From Thermogemmatispora sp042408965 (lineage in GTDB: Bacteria > Chloroflexota > Ktedonobacteria > Ktedonobacterales > Ktedonobacteraceae), in NCBI GenBank assembly GCA_042408965.1, contig JBHOQN010000125.1, positions 70,006 through 134,005 of the forward strand: 64,000 bases of DNA, written 5' to 3'. Shown here piece after piece: positions 33,696-42,671 of this stretch (position 1 is its first letter; every line of letters begins with the position of its first letter). The notes under the pieces were generated by a model. It was given only the letters and a program-made list of their open reading frames with translations. It searched no databases and was not told the DNA's origin. Both the position numbers and the translations under genes were made by a program.

Positions 33696-34997
33696 GTGGT
33701 GAAGTCTATGTATGAGTTGCAACAGAGCCGCCAGCTAGCTAGCTGGCTGGAGAGAGGCCGCGCCTGGCTGGATGAGCTGCAGACGCCTGTGGGGCTGCGG
33801 GCCAGCAGTGCGGCGGGTCATTATCATGCCCTCTTCGGGCGTGACACGCTCTGGTCGCTCCTGCTGGTGCTGGAGGCGGCGCGGCTGCGGCCCGGCGATG
33901 CAGATCTGGCCGTCTGGGCCAGCGATTTCGCGGCGCGGGGCCTGCGGGCGCTCTCGGCAACACAGGGGACGGTCGAGCGCCCGGAGAACGAGGAGCAACC
34001 GGGGAGAATTGTACATGAGTACTGGTCGGAGCCGCGCGAATGGCCGGACGGGGTCTGGCCACTCTGGGAGGGTCGCTATTATGGCTCCGTGGATGCGACC
34101 TATCTCTACTTGATTGCGGCCGCCAGGGTCTGGCAACAGGTTGCAGGCGGCCAGGAGCTGATTGAGGCTCTCTGGCCGCACGTGCGGGCGGCGCTCGACT
34201 GGACGTTACAGTACGGCGACGTGGACGACGACGGGTTGGTCGAGGTGCTGCCGCGTCAGCCGCAAGGGCTGGGCCTGCGTAACCAGGTCTGGAAGGACAG
34301 CAATGATGCTCTCCTGTTGAAGAATGGTGCGCCGCCGGCGCCCCCAGTGGCCTGGGTCGAGCTACAGGGCTACGCGCTAGCGGCCTTCCGCGAGATGATT
34401 CCGCTGCTGCGTTCCTCCGGGGCGGAGGCGGCTCTGATCGCTGAGCTAGAGAGGCGCATCGCGCGGCTACGCGAGGGTCTGGGGCGCTTCTGGCTGGCAG
34501 ATGAACACTGTCCGGCGATGGCCCTCTCGCACGAGAAGGTGCCCATCCCGCTGGTCTCCTCGAACGTGGGTCATCTTCTCTGGTGTGAGGCGCTGGAGGG
34601 TTCTCAGGCGGACGAGGCGGCGAGCCGTCTGCTGCAGCCGGATCTGCTGACGGCCTGGGGTGTGCGTACGCTTTCGAGCCGCTCCTATGCCTTTGATCCC
34701 TATACCTATCATCGCGGTACGGTCTGGCCGTTCGATAACGCCATCTTCGCGGCGGCGCTCTGGCGCATGGGGCGCTATGGGGATGCGCGCGTGGTGAGCG
34801 AGCGTCTGATCGCGGCGATCGAACGCTTCGGAGTGCCGGTGGAGTTGTACTGTGTGCTGCCGCCGGAGTGGGTGCTGGCGCCGCAGATGGAGGGGGCCGA
34901 GGTGCTGGCAGTCTATACCAATGCCTGTAAGGTGCAGGCCTGGACGGCGGCAGCGCTGATGCTGGCGGCGGCGCAATTGCTGGCCCCGCCGCAGTGA
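33696..34997 (+). CDS. Amylo-alpha-1,6-glucosidase/glycogen-debranching-like glycosidase
   Basis: 433 residues; GTG 33696 or 33699, or ATG 33708, are possible starts. Six-hairpin glycosidase with HALFGRDTLWSLLLVLEAARLRP near the N-terminus, GRYYGSVDATYLYLIAAARVWQ, DDDGLVEVLPRQPQGLGLRNQVWKDSNDAL and PYTYHRGTVWPFDNAIFA, which match the catalytic barrel of debranching-enzyme C-terminal domains. It lacks the N-terminal sandwich. Cytoplasmic. Last gene of the import operon, so it probably trims the imported oligosaccharide together with the gene at 27500. Confidence 0.85.
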   Translation: MVKSMYELQQSRQLASWLERGRAWLDELQTPVGLRASSAAGHYHALFGRDTLWSLLLVLEAARLRPGDADLAVWASDFAARGLRALSATQGTVERPENEEQPGRIVHEYWSEPREWPDGVWPLWEGRYYGSVDATYLYLIAAARVWQQVAGGQELIEALWPHVRAALDWTLQYGDVDDDGLVEVLPRQPQGLGLRNQVWKDSNDALLLKNGAPPAPPVAWVELQGYALAAFREMIPLLRSSGAEAALIAELERRIARLREGLGRFWLADEHCPAMALSHEKVPIPLVSSNVGHLLWCEALEGSQADEAASRLLQPDLLTAWGVRTLSSRSYAFDPYTYHRGTVWPFDNAIFAAALWRMGRYGDARVVSERLIAAIERFGVPVELYCVLPPEWVLAPQMEGAEVLAVYTNACKVQAWTAAALMLAAAQLLAPPQ

Positions 34998-35173
34998 GTG
35001 GCGGTCTCCTCCCGCGGTCAGGCACAGGCACGGCCGGCGCGCGTTGCGGCGGGTGGATCAGCGAGCGGACGCTCTGAAGGATGGATTCCTCCTGCCGCTC
35101 GCCGCTGGCCGCTGAGCGAGTGGCCAGCGCGGCGCCCGCGTCTGCCTGCCATGATCTCTATGGTCTGGTGAGT

Positions 35174-36793
35174 TCAGGGGACAAAGCCGCCGCGCTCCAG
35201 CACATGCAGGACGAAGCGCGAGGCGTTGCGGGCGGCCTTCGCCTGGCGATGTTGCTTGTTCACCTGCTTGTGGCCATCGGCCCAGTCGGCGATGGCTTTC
35301 ACGAGGATCCAGTCGACTTTATGGTGCAGGGCGGCGGCACAGAGGCCGGCTCCCTCCATCTCGCCTCCGATGGCCTCTGGCTCCAGCTCCAGGAGCTGGT
35401 TGCGAAACTCGAGATCGTTGATCAATTTCTCGCCCGAGAGCAGCAGGCCGAACTCGACCGGCTGGCCGGGCCAGTCCTTGAAGCCGCTCTTGAAGCGGTC
35501 GAGCAGCCGCGGCGAGGCGGTCACGCGGTCGCCGCGCAGGCGCACGCGGCGTGTTCCCTGCCCATCGGCGACGACCGCCTGCAGCTCATAGGCCAGAATC
35601 TGGCGCGCAACCAGGATATCGCCGATCTGCTGCTCCTGGGGCTTCAGGCCGAAGGCGATACCGACCATCACGACGGCTGAGGGATGCAGGGCTTGAATGC
35701 CCTCGCTGACAGTCAGCAGCGAGCCGCCCGTGCCTCCCTGCCCCATTTCGGACTGGATCATGGCGATGCGGGCGCCCTGGATGTTACCGAGCAGGTAGCA
35801 GGTTTTCGACTGCAGATGGTGGCGCTCGAAGGAGGGGAACAGCTCCAGCACAGCTCGTGCTTCGACCTCGGTGACCGTGACGAGCAGGACGTCAGCCGTG
35901 GGCAGGTCGGCTTCGCGGTGAGGACCCGTGCGGGATTGCGTGCCGCTCTGGGGAAGCTGCAGTGCTCTCTGCGTCCCGGTGGTGGAGGTGACCTCTGGCG
36001 GCGGGGTGGGCGCCGGTGTCTGTTCTGTGATGAGGAGGGACTCCAGGGTCGGGAAGAAGCTGTCGATGCTGCCATAGGGACCGTTGATGAGAAAGGGAGA
36101 CAGATCGTGCATGCGCGCCTCAATGATTCGGAGTAAGCTGTCGTCCTCGGCCGGCTCCTGGGGAGTGATGTAGTAGAGGCTGCTGTGATGATCGCTGCTC
36201 AGCAGGCGCAGAATGGCCTCCTCATGCTCGACCGCTCCCACAACGATCAAGTCCTGATTGAGTTCGCTGCGCAAGCTCTCGCGCAGCGTCGGACGGAACT
36301 CCAGCAGATCGGGAAAGCTGGGGAGGAGCGTGCTATCCTGGAGGCTGCCGCGCAGTTTGAGCAGCAGGAGACTATGTCTGCGGGCGGCCAGTTCTTCGCG
36401 GATGTAGCTGTCCTGCTCGCGATCGATTACCAGGCGACGGGCGCTGCCCGGAAGGCCTTCGTGCGCCAGGGCGCGCTCCAGCCGTGAGTCGACGCCACCC
36501 GTCAGGACGATGGAGAAGTAGCCCTCCTTGATCAGACGCGCCAGCGCGCGGTAGCCGCTGCTCTCCTCGTCGCTCTCGAGATGGGCCGTCAACAGGCTCA
36601 GGCGATCGCGCGGCCCAAGCTGGCGCAGGTAGGTGCGAAACGTGCTCCAGCGCTCATCCTGGCAGATGCGTTGGCGCACCTCCGCTGTCAGCGAGAGGTT
36701 GATAGTCAGCAGAAGCCGGTAGGGTTCGAGCTTCTGACTCTTACGCAGCATGAGAAGCTGCGCCAGGCGTGTGAGGGCACTGGGAATAGCCAT
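35174..36793 (-). CDS. Degenerate SIR2-like domain fused to a nucleoside-phosphorylase (PNP/MTAN) domain
   Basis: 539 residues, ATG behind a long GGAGAGGAG tract. Residues about 20-240 follow the SIR2-like plan of the protein at 42672: RALARLIKEGYFSIVLTGGVDSRLERAL corresponds to its LIKQGYFGEIITTNIDDLLEQ, but the conserved TTN is TGG (about 98-100) and the HG position is KLRGS (146-150), so NAD-cleaving residues are missing. A Pro/Thr-rich linker (about 257-297) leads to a PNP_UDP-type domain (300-535) with VVMVGIAFGLKP, GGEMEGAGLCAAALH and VKAIADWADGHK, whose MEGA and Asp elements are retained. It might sense or cleave a nucleoside signal. Last gene of the cassette. Confidence 0.8.
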   Translation of the reverse strand: MAIPSALTRLAQLLMLRKSQKLEPYRLLLTINLSLTAEVRQRICQDERWSTFRTYLRQLGPRDRLSLLTAHLESDEESSGYRALARLIKEGYFSIVLTGGVDSRLERALAHEGLPGSARRLVIDREQDSYIREELAARRHSLLLLKLRGSLQDSTLLPSFPDLLEFRPTLRESLRSELNQDLIVVGAVEHEEAILRLLSSDHHSSLYYITPQEPAEDDSLLRIIEARMHDLSPFLINGPYGSIDSFFPTLESLLITEQTPAPTPPPEVTSTTGTQRALQLPQSGTQSRTGPHREADLPTADVLLVTVTEVEARAVLELFPSFERHHLQSKTCYLLGNIQGARIAMIQSEMGQGGTGGSLLTVSEGIQALHPSAVVMVGIAFGLKPQEQQIGDILVARQILAYELQAVVADGQGTRRVRLRGDRVTASPRLLDRFKSGFKDWPGQPVEFGLLLSGEKLINDLEFRNQLLELEPEAIGGEMEGAGLCAAALHHKVDWILVKAIADWADGHKQVNKQHRQAKAARNASRFVLHVLERGGFVP

Positions 36794-36840
36794 ATTCTCC
36801 TCTCCTCTCTTCTCTTCTCTTCTCCTCTCTTCCTCCTCTG
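36794..36840 (-). repeat. GA-rich (polypurine) tract before the SIR2-PNP gene
   Basis: About 45 bases of almost pure purine on the coding strand (repeats of GAGAA and GAGGA) end at the start codon. It supplies several overlapping Shine-Dalgarno-like sites and may raise translation or be prone to slippage. No precursor-peptide frame is present in the 105-base gap. Confidence 0.6.
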
Positions 36841-36898
36841 GGTCCCTGGTTGAGAGCAGGATCGGCCTCTCCTGAAGAGGAAGGATGCTGGCGTCGCT

Positions 36899-38425
36899 TT
36901 AGACTGCAAGAGGTGTCACGTATTTCAGCAGGCGCAGGGCTTCGAGGCGGAGCACTTCTGGAAAGAGCGCTTGATAGATAGCACAGTTTGGCGATTGGAC
37001 ATCCAGTCTGCCGGTGAGGCGATAGGTCAGCGCCGGGCAGCCGCCGCTGCACCAGTAGCGCCAGAGGCAGCTCCGACAGCCTGACTTCTCCTCAACCGGC
37101 ACGGCGTGGAGCCCCTGGCCCCTGCGCCTGATAGCCGCCAGAGGATCGAGGCTCTCGATAGTGGCGACGGGCGCCTCGTTGGCGGCGTGGCAGCGAGAGA
37201 TGCCGCCATGCTGATCGATGACCAGGTAGTGGCGCCCCATGCCACAGGTGTGGCTCTGAGGTCGGGTGGGATGTGCGCGGTCGATGAGCGAGCCGAGCAG
37301 ACGGCGCTTTGGCAGGCGTTGCTCGATGACTGCGAAGGCCGCGCGCATGGCGCGGATCATCTCGCCCGTGCCGAACTGGAGATCGGTCAGGGAGGCAGAG
37401 CACTCGTTCTCGCGGTAGTAGCTCAGTGAGAAGGGCAGGTCGCGCTCCAGCAGGTACTCCATCAGGGCTGGCAGGCCAGCCAGATTGCGTCGAGAGACCG
37501 TGACGTTGATGTGAGGCACCAGGCCGGCTGCCAGCAGGCGCGAGATACTGCGGTCGACCCAGGCGAACGATCCCGGGCCGTGCCGGAAGGGACGCTGCCG
37601 GTCGTGGTGCTGACCCACGCCGTCGAGCGAGATCATGATGCCGATCTGGCGCTGTTGGAGTCCTTCGATGAAGCGCTGGCTGAGGACGACGCCGTTGCTC
37701 ATCACATATGCGGACAGCCTGATGTGCTGCTCACTTGCCAGTTGGGTGGCGTAGTCATGCAGAGCAAAGACCTGCTGTGGACGCAGACTGGCCTCGCCGC
37801 CGGCGTACTTCAGATGCACGCCGCGATAGCCATAGCGCGCGGCGCTGCGGAAGACGGTCTCCACGGCGCCGCGGCCCGTCTCGCTGCTCATGTGCTCGGC
37901 GCTCTTCTGCAGGTAGCAGTACGAGCACGCCAGATTGCAGGCGTTCGTCACGTGCAGCCAGGCCGAGAGCGTCTGGCTCTCGCGGGAGGGTGGCCGAGGA
38001 AGCGGCTGGTGACCCGAGCCGACTGGGAGCAGGAGGTCAGCCCTGGCCAGCAGACGAACGCCGTGCTCGATGGAGGCCAGCGAGCGTTGTGGTAGCGCCA
38101 GGCTGGCCTCCGCGAGCGTGGTCGGTTGTCGGAAGCCTTCCAGGAGGGTCAGGGCCTCGGCGTCGAGTACGGCCACCAGTCCGGGTCCCGCTGGATTGCA
38201 GGCCAGCCAGTGTTCAGGACTGCAGGCCTGGACATAAAGTGAGGTGGCCTGTTGCAGCGGGCCTTCAGGCAGGCACTCCAGTGGAGCCGGCCCTGCCATA
38301 TCCTCCTCAAAAAGCTGGTCCCTGGTCGTCAGAGAGCATTCGGCTTGCTCGTCGCCGCACTCATTCGGGTCGTCGGGTCCAGCGGACCGGCGCAATATTG
38401 TGTCGAAATCAGCCCAGACTTTCAT
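36899..38425 (-). CDS. Radical SAM/SPASM-domain protein in the SIR2/ATPase cassette
   Basis: 508 residues from ATG 38425 (alternatives ATG 38449 or GTG 38473; none has a good ribosome site). A non-catalytic N-terminal region of about 150 residues contains several Cys and a PqqD-like helical part. The cluster motif is CNLACSYC (CxxxCxxC) in LHVTNACNLACSYCYLQKS, then KYAGGEASLRP and MISLDGVG. The C-terminal SPASM region has HTCGMGRHYLVIDQHGGISRCHAA and CRSCLWRYWCSGGCPAL...C, enough Cys for auxiliary Fe-S clusters. Such enzymes usually modify peptides or enzymes; no precursor peptide is visible nearby, so one of the cassette proteins could be the target (speculative). Confidence 0.85.
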   Translation of the reverse strand: MKVWADFDTILRRSAGPDDPNECGDEQAECSLTTRDQLFEEDMAGPAPLECLPEGPLQQATSLYVQACSPEHWLACNPAGPGLVAVLDAEALTLLEGFRQPTTLAEASLALPQRSLASIEHGVRLLARADLLLPVGSGHQPLPRPPSRESQTLSAWLHVTNACNLACSYCYLQKSAEHMSSETGRGAVETVFRSAARYGYRGVHLKYAGGEASLRPQQVFALHDYATQLASEQHIRLSAYVMSNGVVLSQRFIEGLQQRQIGIMISLDGVGQHHDRQRPFRHGPGSFAWVDRSISRLLAAGLVPHINVTVSRRNLAGLPALMEYLLERDLPFSLSYYRENECSASLTDLQFGTGEMIRAMRAAFAVIEQRLPKRRLLGSLIDRAHPTRPQSHTCGMGRHYLVIDQHGGISRCHAANEAPVATIESLDPLAAIRRRGQGLHAVPVEEKSGCRSCLWRYWCSGGCPALTYRLTGRLDVQSPNCAIYQALFPEVLRLEALRLLKYVTPLAV

Positions 38426-38539
38426 CGGTGTCATCCCGTAGAAAGACATGACGGTGGCGAGAGATCCTGCCACCAGATGAAGCGCTACGACACGTTAATC
38501 CAGAGCAGAGTAGATCCGGCCCGCCAGCCAGCGGCCTGG

Positions 38540-41296
38540 CTAGAGGATACGCAGGGTGCGGACCTGCTCACAGGCCTCGATGAAGGAGGGATGGGGCTCC
38601 TCCAGGCCTGCAGCCCGCCAGGCCTCGATCAGCCTGTCAATGAGCTGACGCATCTCCTCCAGGGGGAGACGCAGCAGCACATCCACGAGCTGCTGCTGGG
38701 CCTTGCGGTATTCCAGGGCATTGAAATCGGCCAGGTAGCGGCAGCGCTCGCGATAGTGCTCGCAGGCCTCCTGCCAGCGGCCCGCCTCCTGGGCCAGCTC
38801 GCCGGCCACCTCCTCGCTGTAACCCAGCAGCAGCAGATACGGCTCGTGTTCGGCGATGGGGCGGGCCTCCTGCCAGGCGGCATCGGCCTCTTGCTGGCGG
38901 CCCAGGCGCGCCAGAGCGGCGCTCAGATCGATGAGGCACTCGGCCAGATGATAGCGATCCTGGAGCCGGCGGGCGTGGTCGCTGGCGCGCTGCAGGAAGG
39001 TGGCGGCCTCCTGCCAGCGGAGCTGCCGCAGGCAGAGGCGTCCCTGCTGGTGCTGACTGTTGATGTACGCCTCCTCATCCAGGCCGAAGGAGGCCGCTTC
39101 GCCGCGCACGAAATAGGTCTGCGCCTCCTGGAGCTGGCCCTGAAGGAGGGCCACCTGGCCCAGGCGGGTGTAGGTGGCAGCGATGCCCGTCTTGTAGCCG
39201 GAGCGCACGTAGGCCTCGAAGGCGCGGTGGAAATGCTGCTCCGCCTCGGTGGCCGCATCGATATCGAGATAGATCATCCCCAGGGTACTGTGGGAGAGAC
39301 CCACCGAGCGCTCGCCGATGACGCCCGCCTGCCAGAGGCCCTCGCGGATGCGCAGGCCGATCTTACAGTGGCGCAGAGCCTCATCGATGCGGCCCTGCAG
39401 GCGGTAGACCATGCCGATGCTGTTGAGCATATTGGCATAGACGGCGCGATCACCGCTGCGTTCGTAGTAGCCCAGGCTCTCGCGATAGGACTGCAGGGCC
39501 ACCTCCAGGTGCCCGCGGCGGCGGTGGATGTAGCCGAGCTGGCCCAGGAGGCTGCCGATCTGCCCCGCCTCGCCGCGGGCGCGCGCCAGTGCGAGCTGCT
39601 CCTCGAAGGCGCGAATGGCCTCCTCGAACTGGCAGGCCTGCAGGCAGCAGCGAGCCGTCTCCTTGAGGACCTCCAGGTGCTGCGCCTCCAGCCAGGCGGG
39701 GTCGGCCGTCTGCTTGAGGCGCTCCAGGGCCTGGAGGGCCAGCAGCGGCTGCTCCTCGATGCGCAGCAGTGCCACCTCGCAGAGCTGCAGGTCGGTGCGC
39801 TGGGCGGGTGAGCAGGCGTGCGCAAAGGCCTGCACGGTCGAGAGGAGCGTGCGGGCGAAGGCGCCGCGCCAGCGCTGTACCGCGTGGCGGAACAGCTCGT
39901 GGAAGGTGGCCAGGCCGGCCTCCAGGTCGAGGAAGAGCTGGTGATGGAGCGACTCGACCTGGCAGCGCTGGCGCTCGGGCTCGCTCAGGTCGCCGGCGAG
40001 GCGGGCCGCGTCGTAGCGCAGGATCGCCAGACTGATCTCGCGGCGGAAGCGGCCATCGGGGTCCTGGCGCTCCCAGCAGTACTGCGTGACCAGACGGCGC
40101 ATCTCGTCGTGCAGGGCGATCTCCTGGCCCTCGTTGGCGCGGCGGATGAATGAGAGTGGGAGCAGGGTCTCCAGCAGTGGGCCGGACTGGATGGTCCCGA
40201 CCGCCTCACGCAGCGCCGTCTGCTGGAGAATCCAGTCGAGGAGATCAAGGGTGAAGCGGTGGAAGGCGTGGGCCATGAAGAGGATGACCCAGTGGAGAGG
40301 ATGTTCCAGGCGGTTGATCTGGGCCACCAGGTACTCCTCGAAGGTGCGCTGGGGCGTGGCGACCAGCTCCGCCGGGGTGGTCAGGCCCTGGTTGAGCACA
40401 TCGATCGCCAGGCCGATCAGGATGGGGCGGCCCTCCGTCAGGCGATGGAGCTGGACGAGCTGGGCCTCAGTGAGGGTCTGGTGGCCGGGGGCGTGGGTGC
40501 GCCGTGGAGCGAGCGGCACGCTGGCGACGTCCTCTCCCCCTGGCTGCTCAGCGGCAGGGCTGCTCAGCGGGAAGAGAGCCTCACTGGCGACGTAGCGGCG
40601 CAGCTCCTGCTCGCTGAAGGGAGCGAGCGGCAGGTCGAGGACCTCCTGGGAGCGGCCCTGCCAGGTGGGATGCTGCCAGTCCAGCTCGTGGCGGCCGGCC
40701 AGCACCACCTTGAGGCGCTGCAGGCCGTAGGTGTCAGGGAAGGGACGGCCCAGGCCCAGTACGGCGGTCTGCGGCTGGTGCTCGATCAGTTCGTAGGTGT
40801 CGAAGAGCAGCAGCAGGGTTGGCTGCGTGGGAGGGCGGCGGCGCTCCAGCTCGGCCAGGTCCTCCTGCAGGGCGTCGGAGAGGTGGTCGCGGATGCGGAT
40901 GTCGGCGACGTCCTTCTCCGGGGAGAGGGAGCTCAGATAGCCCTGGGTGCGATAGGTGTCCAGGGCCTGGGTGAAGGCGCGCGGCTCCCAGTCCGGGGAG
41001 ACCCGGCGCAGGGCGTCGACGATGCGCTCAGCGATCAGCAGCCGGTCGCGCTCGGCGACATTGAAGAAGTCGATGGGGACGATCGCCAGCTCCGGAAGGA
41101 GGGTGCGGGCCAGATCGGCGTAGGCGCGCAGGAGCCAGGTCTTACCCAGGCCGCCGCGGCGCTGTCGATCGGGCACGGCGTCGTGCACATAGCAGATCCA
41201 GGGGGTGTCCAGGTCGACGTCGCAGAGCCAGGTGTTGAAGCGAAGCAGCTCGCGATCTCGTCCGATAAAATGGCCAGGTCGTAGGCTCGGTTCCAT
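38540..41296 (-). CDS. NB-ARC/STAND-like ATPase with TPR repeats
   Basis: 918 residues; starts 11 bases after the previous stop. FIGRDRELLRFNTWL opens the NTPase module; the P-loop is RRGGLGKTWLL (about 47-57), where the first Gly of the usual GxGGxGKT is Arg; Walker B-like LLLLFDTYELIEH follows, then a winged-helix-like segment. The C-terminal half (about 520-910) is tandem TPR-type helices (LGQLGYIHRRRGHLEVALQSYRESL, NSIGMVYRLQGRIDEALRHCKIGL). This is the architecture of signal-transduction ATPases that sense a ligand by their repeats and oligomerise, like MalT and NLR-type defence proteins. Confidence 0.85.
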   Translation of the reverse strand: MEPSLRPGHFIGRDRELLRFNTWLCDVDLDTPWICYVHDAVPDRQRRGGLGKTWLLRAYADLARTLLPELAIVPIDFFNVAERDRLLIAERIVDALRRVSPDWEPRAFTQALDTYRTQGYLSSLSPEKDVADIRIRDHLSDALQEDLAELERRRPPTQPTLLLLFDTYELIEHQPQTAVLGLGRPFPDTYGLQRLKVVLAGRHELDWQHPTWQGRSQEVLDLPLAPFSEQELRRYVASEALFPLSSPAAEQPGGEDVASVPLAPRRTHAPGHQTLTEAQLVQLHRLTEGRPILIGLAIDVLNQGLTTPAELVATPQRTFEEYLVAQINRLEHPLHWVILFMAHAFHRFTLDLLDWILQQTALREAVGTIQSGPLLETLLPLSFIRRANEGQEIALHDEMRRLVTQYCWERQDPDGRFRREISLAILRYDAARLAGDLSEPERQRCQVESLHHQLFLDLEAGLATFHELFRHAVQRWRGAFARTLLSTVQAFAHACSPAQRTDLQLCEVALLRIEEQPLLALQALERLKQTADPAWLEAQHLEVLKETARCCLQACQFEEAIRAFEEQLALARARGEAGQIGSLLGQLGYIHRRRGHLEVALQSYRESLGYYERSGDRAVYANMLNSIGMVYRLQGRIDEALRHCKIGLRIREGLWQAGVIGERSVGLSHSTLGMIYLDIDAATEAEQHFHRAFEAYVRSGYKTGIAATYTRLGQVALLQGQLQEAQTYFVRGEAASFGLDEEAYINSQHQQGRLCLRQLRWQEAATFLQRASDHARRLQDRYHLAECLIDLSAALARLGRQQEADAAWQEARPIAEHEPYLLLLGYSEEVAGELAQEAGRWQEACEHYRERCRYLADFNALEYRKAQQQLVDVLLRLPLEEMRQLIDRLIEAWRAAGLEEPHPSFIEACEQVRTLRIL

Positions 41297-41307
41297 AGGG
41301 TCAGCCT

Positions 41308-42642
41308 CTATTCTTCAGCGTGATGGACAGGAGGAAGATGCGATGCCAGGAGCGCGCGCTGGGGTCCCAGCACCTCCTGCAGTTCTCGATCGAGAGAGAA
41401 CTCTTCGGCGAACTGCAGGTGCGACTCAGCCGGCTCGTGGCGGATCTCCTCCAGGAGCTGGTAGCAGATCTCCTGGAGGGTGGCAGCATCGACGGCGAAC
41501 GCGCTATGATAGAGATACTCGCGCAGGTAGCGCATGCGGTCTGAGCCACTGACGCGCCTGGAGAGGGCACGGTTGGTATCCGCCAGGAACTGGTGGAGGG
41601 CCACAAAGGTCTGGAGATCTTCCAGGCGCAGCTTGAGTAGGAAGAGGTGGCGGACCGGGGTTTCCACGGCATAGCCGGCGCGTGAGAGCTGCCAGGTGAG
41701 TACCTGGGTAGCTGTACGGATTTCCCCCGGGAGAGAGAAATAAGCCAGGCTGCTCTCGCGCCTGAGCTGAGGTGCGAAACGCTCGATCAGGTCCTGGAGC
41801 ATAAGGAGGTTAAAGCGTCGTGGGACCGAGAGCAGGCGCAGGGCAGACTCATAGTACGGCTGGCGTGCAGGTTCAACGTTGCGCAGGACGCCGCCACTGA
41901 TAACGCGCTCGGTGAGCACCTTGAGAATAGCCTGTTGTCCGGCGGGCGTGCGCGGGTCCAGGCCGCTCTGGACGGCCTCGGTCATGACCTCCATCGCCAG
42001 AGGGTAGCCGCGTGTCCACTCGAAGATGAGGTTGTGCACCTCTGCTTCCGCAGTGAGGCCAGTGCTGTTGAGGTAGTCTTCACAGCTTCTGCGGTCCAGC
42101 GGTTCCAGCTCGATGCTGATCAGCTTACGAGCCACGGCGCGCTCTTGCTCGAAGGCGAGGGCGCTCTGGCTGGCCAGGACCACGAAGAGCGTCTCGCGCT
42201 CGATCAGCTCGCGCAGCAGATGTTCCAGCCAGCGAACCAGAGCCTTGTCGCTGGCGTCGACTGCGTCGAGCAGCATCACAGCAGCGCCGCGTCGGTCGAG
42301 CAGCCGGCGGGTCGCCTCGACGGGGTGGACCAGACTATCTTCTTCCAGGAAGTCGTTCTGGGGGGGAACGACCGGCCCAGGGAGATACTGCTGAACCTGC
42401 TCCATCAACTGCTGTGAGACCCCCGAAAGATTGCGACTGACCTCGGCCCAGATGAAGGGAAGGTTGCTGTCGACGCAGCGTTGCCTGATCTCCCTCAGGA
42501 TGGCCGTTTTGCCGATTCCCCGCACACCGTAGAAGTCGATGATGGGCGTGCGTAAGAGCCGCTTTCTGTCGAGCAAAGCTTCGAGGGCTTCCTCGACCAT
42601 GCGCAGCTCTTCTTCGCGGTTGACAAAGAGCTTCATAGCCAT
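41308..42642 (-). CDS. P-loop (STAND-like) ATPase
   Basis: 444 residues, ATG 42642 (or ATG 42636) with GGAGTG upstream. The N-terminus LFVNREEELRMVEEALEAL is typical of AAA/STAND ATPases; Walker A GVRGIGKT (39-46), Walker B AAVMLLDAVDA (about 119-129), sensor-like LFVVLASQSAL, then an arginine-rich lid and a helical C-terminus without recognised repeats. It is the second ATPase of the cassette and sits between the SIR2-like protein and the TPR ATPase with gaps of 30 and 11 bases, indicating one transcript. Confidence 0.85.
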   Translation of the reverse strand: MAMKLFVNREEELRMVEEALEALLDRKRLLRTPIIDFYGVRGIGKTAILREIRQRCVDSNLPFIWAEVSRNLSGVSQQLMEQVQQYLPGPVVPPQNDFLEEDSLVHPVEATRRLLDRRGAAVMLLDAVDASDKALVRWLEHLLRELIERETLFVVLASQSALAFEQERAVARKLISIELEPLDRRSCEDYLNSTGLTAEAEVHNLIFEWTRGYPLAMEVMTEAVQSGLDPRTPAGQQAILKVLTERVISGGVLRNVEPARQPYYESALRLLSVPRRFNLLMLQDLIERFAPQLRRESSLAYFSLPGEIRTATQVLTWQLSRAGYAVETPVRHLFLLKLRLEDLQTFVALHQFLADTNRALSRRVSGSDRMRYLREYLYHSAFAVDAATLQEICYQLLEEIRHEPAESHLQFAEEFSLDRELQEVLGPQRALLASHLPPVHHAEE

Positions 42643-42671
42643 AATGACACTCCACGTATGTTCGTGAGAAG

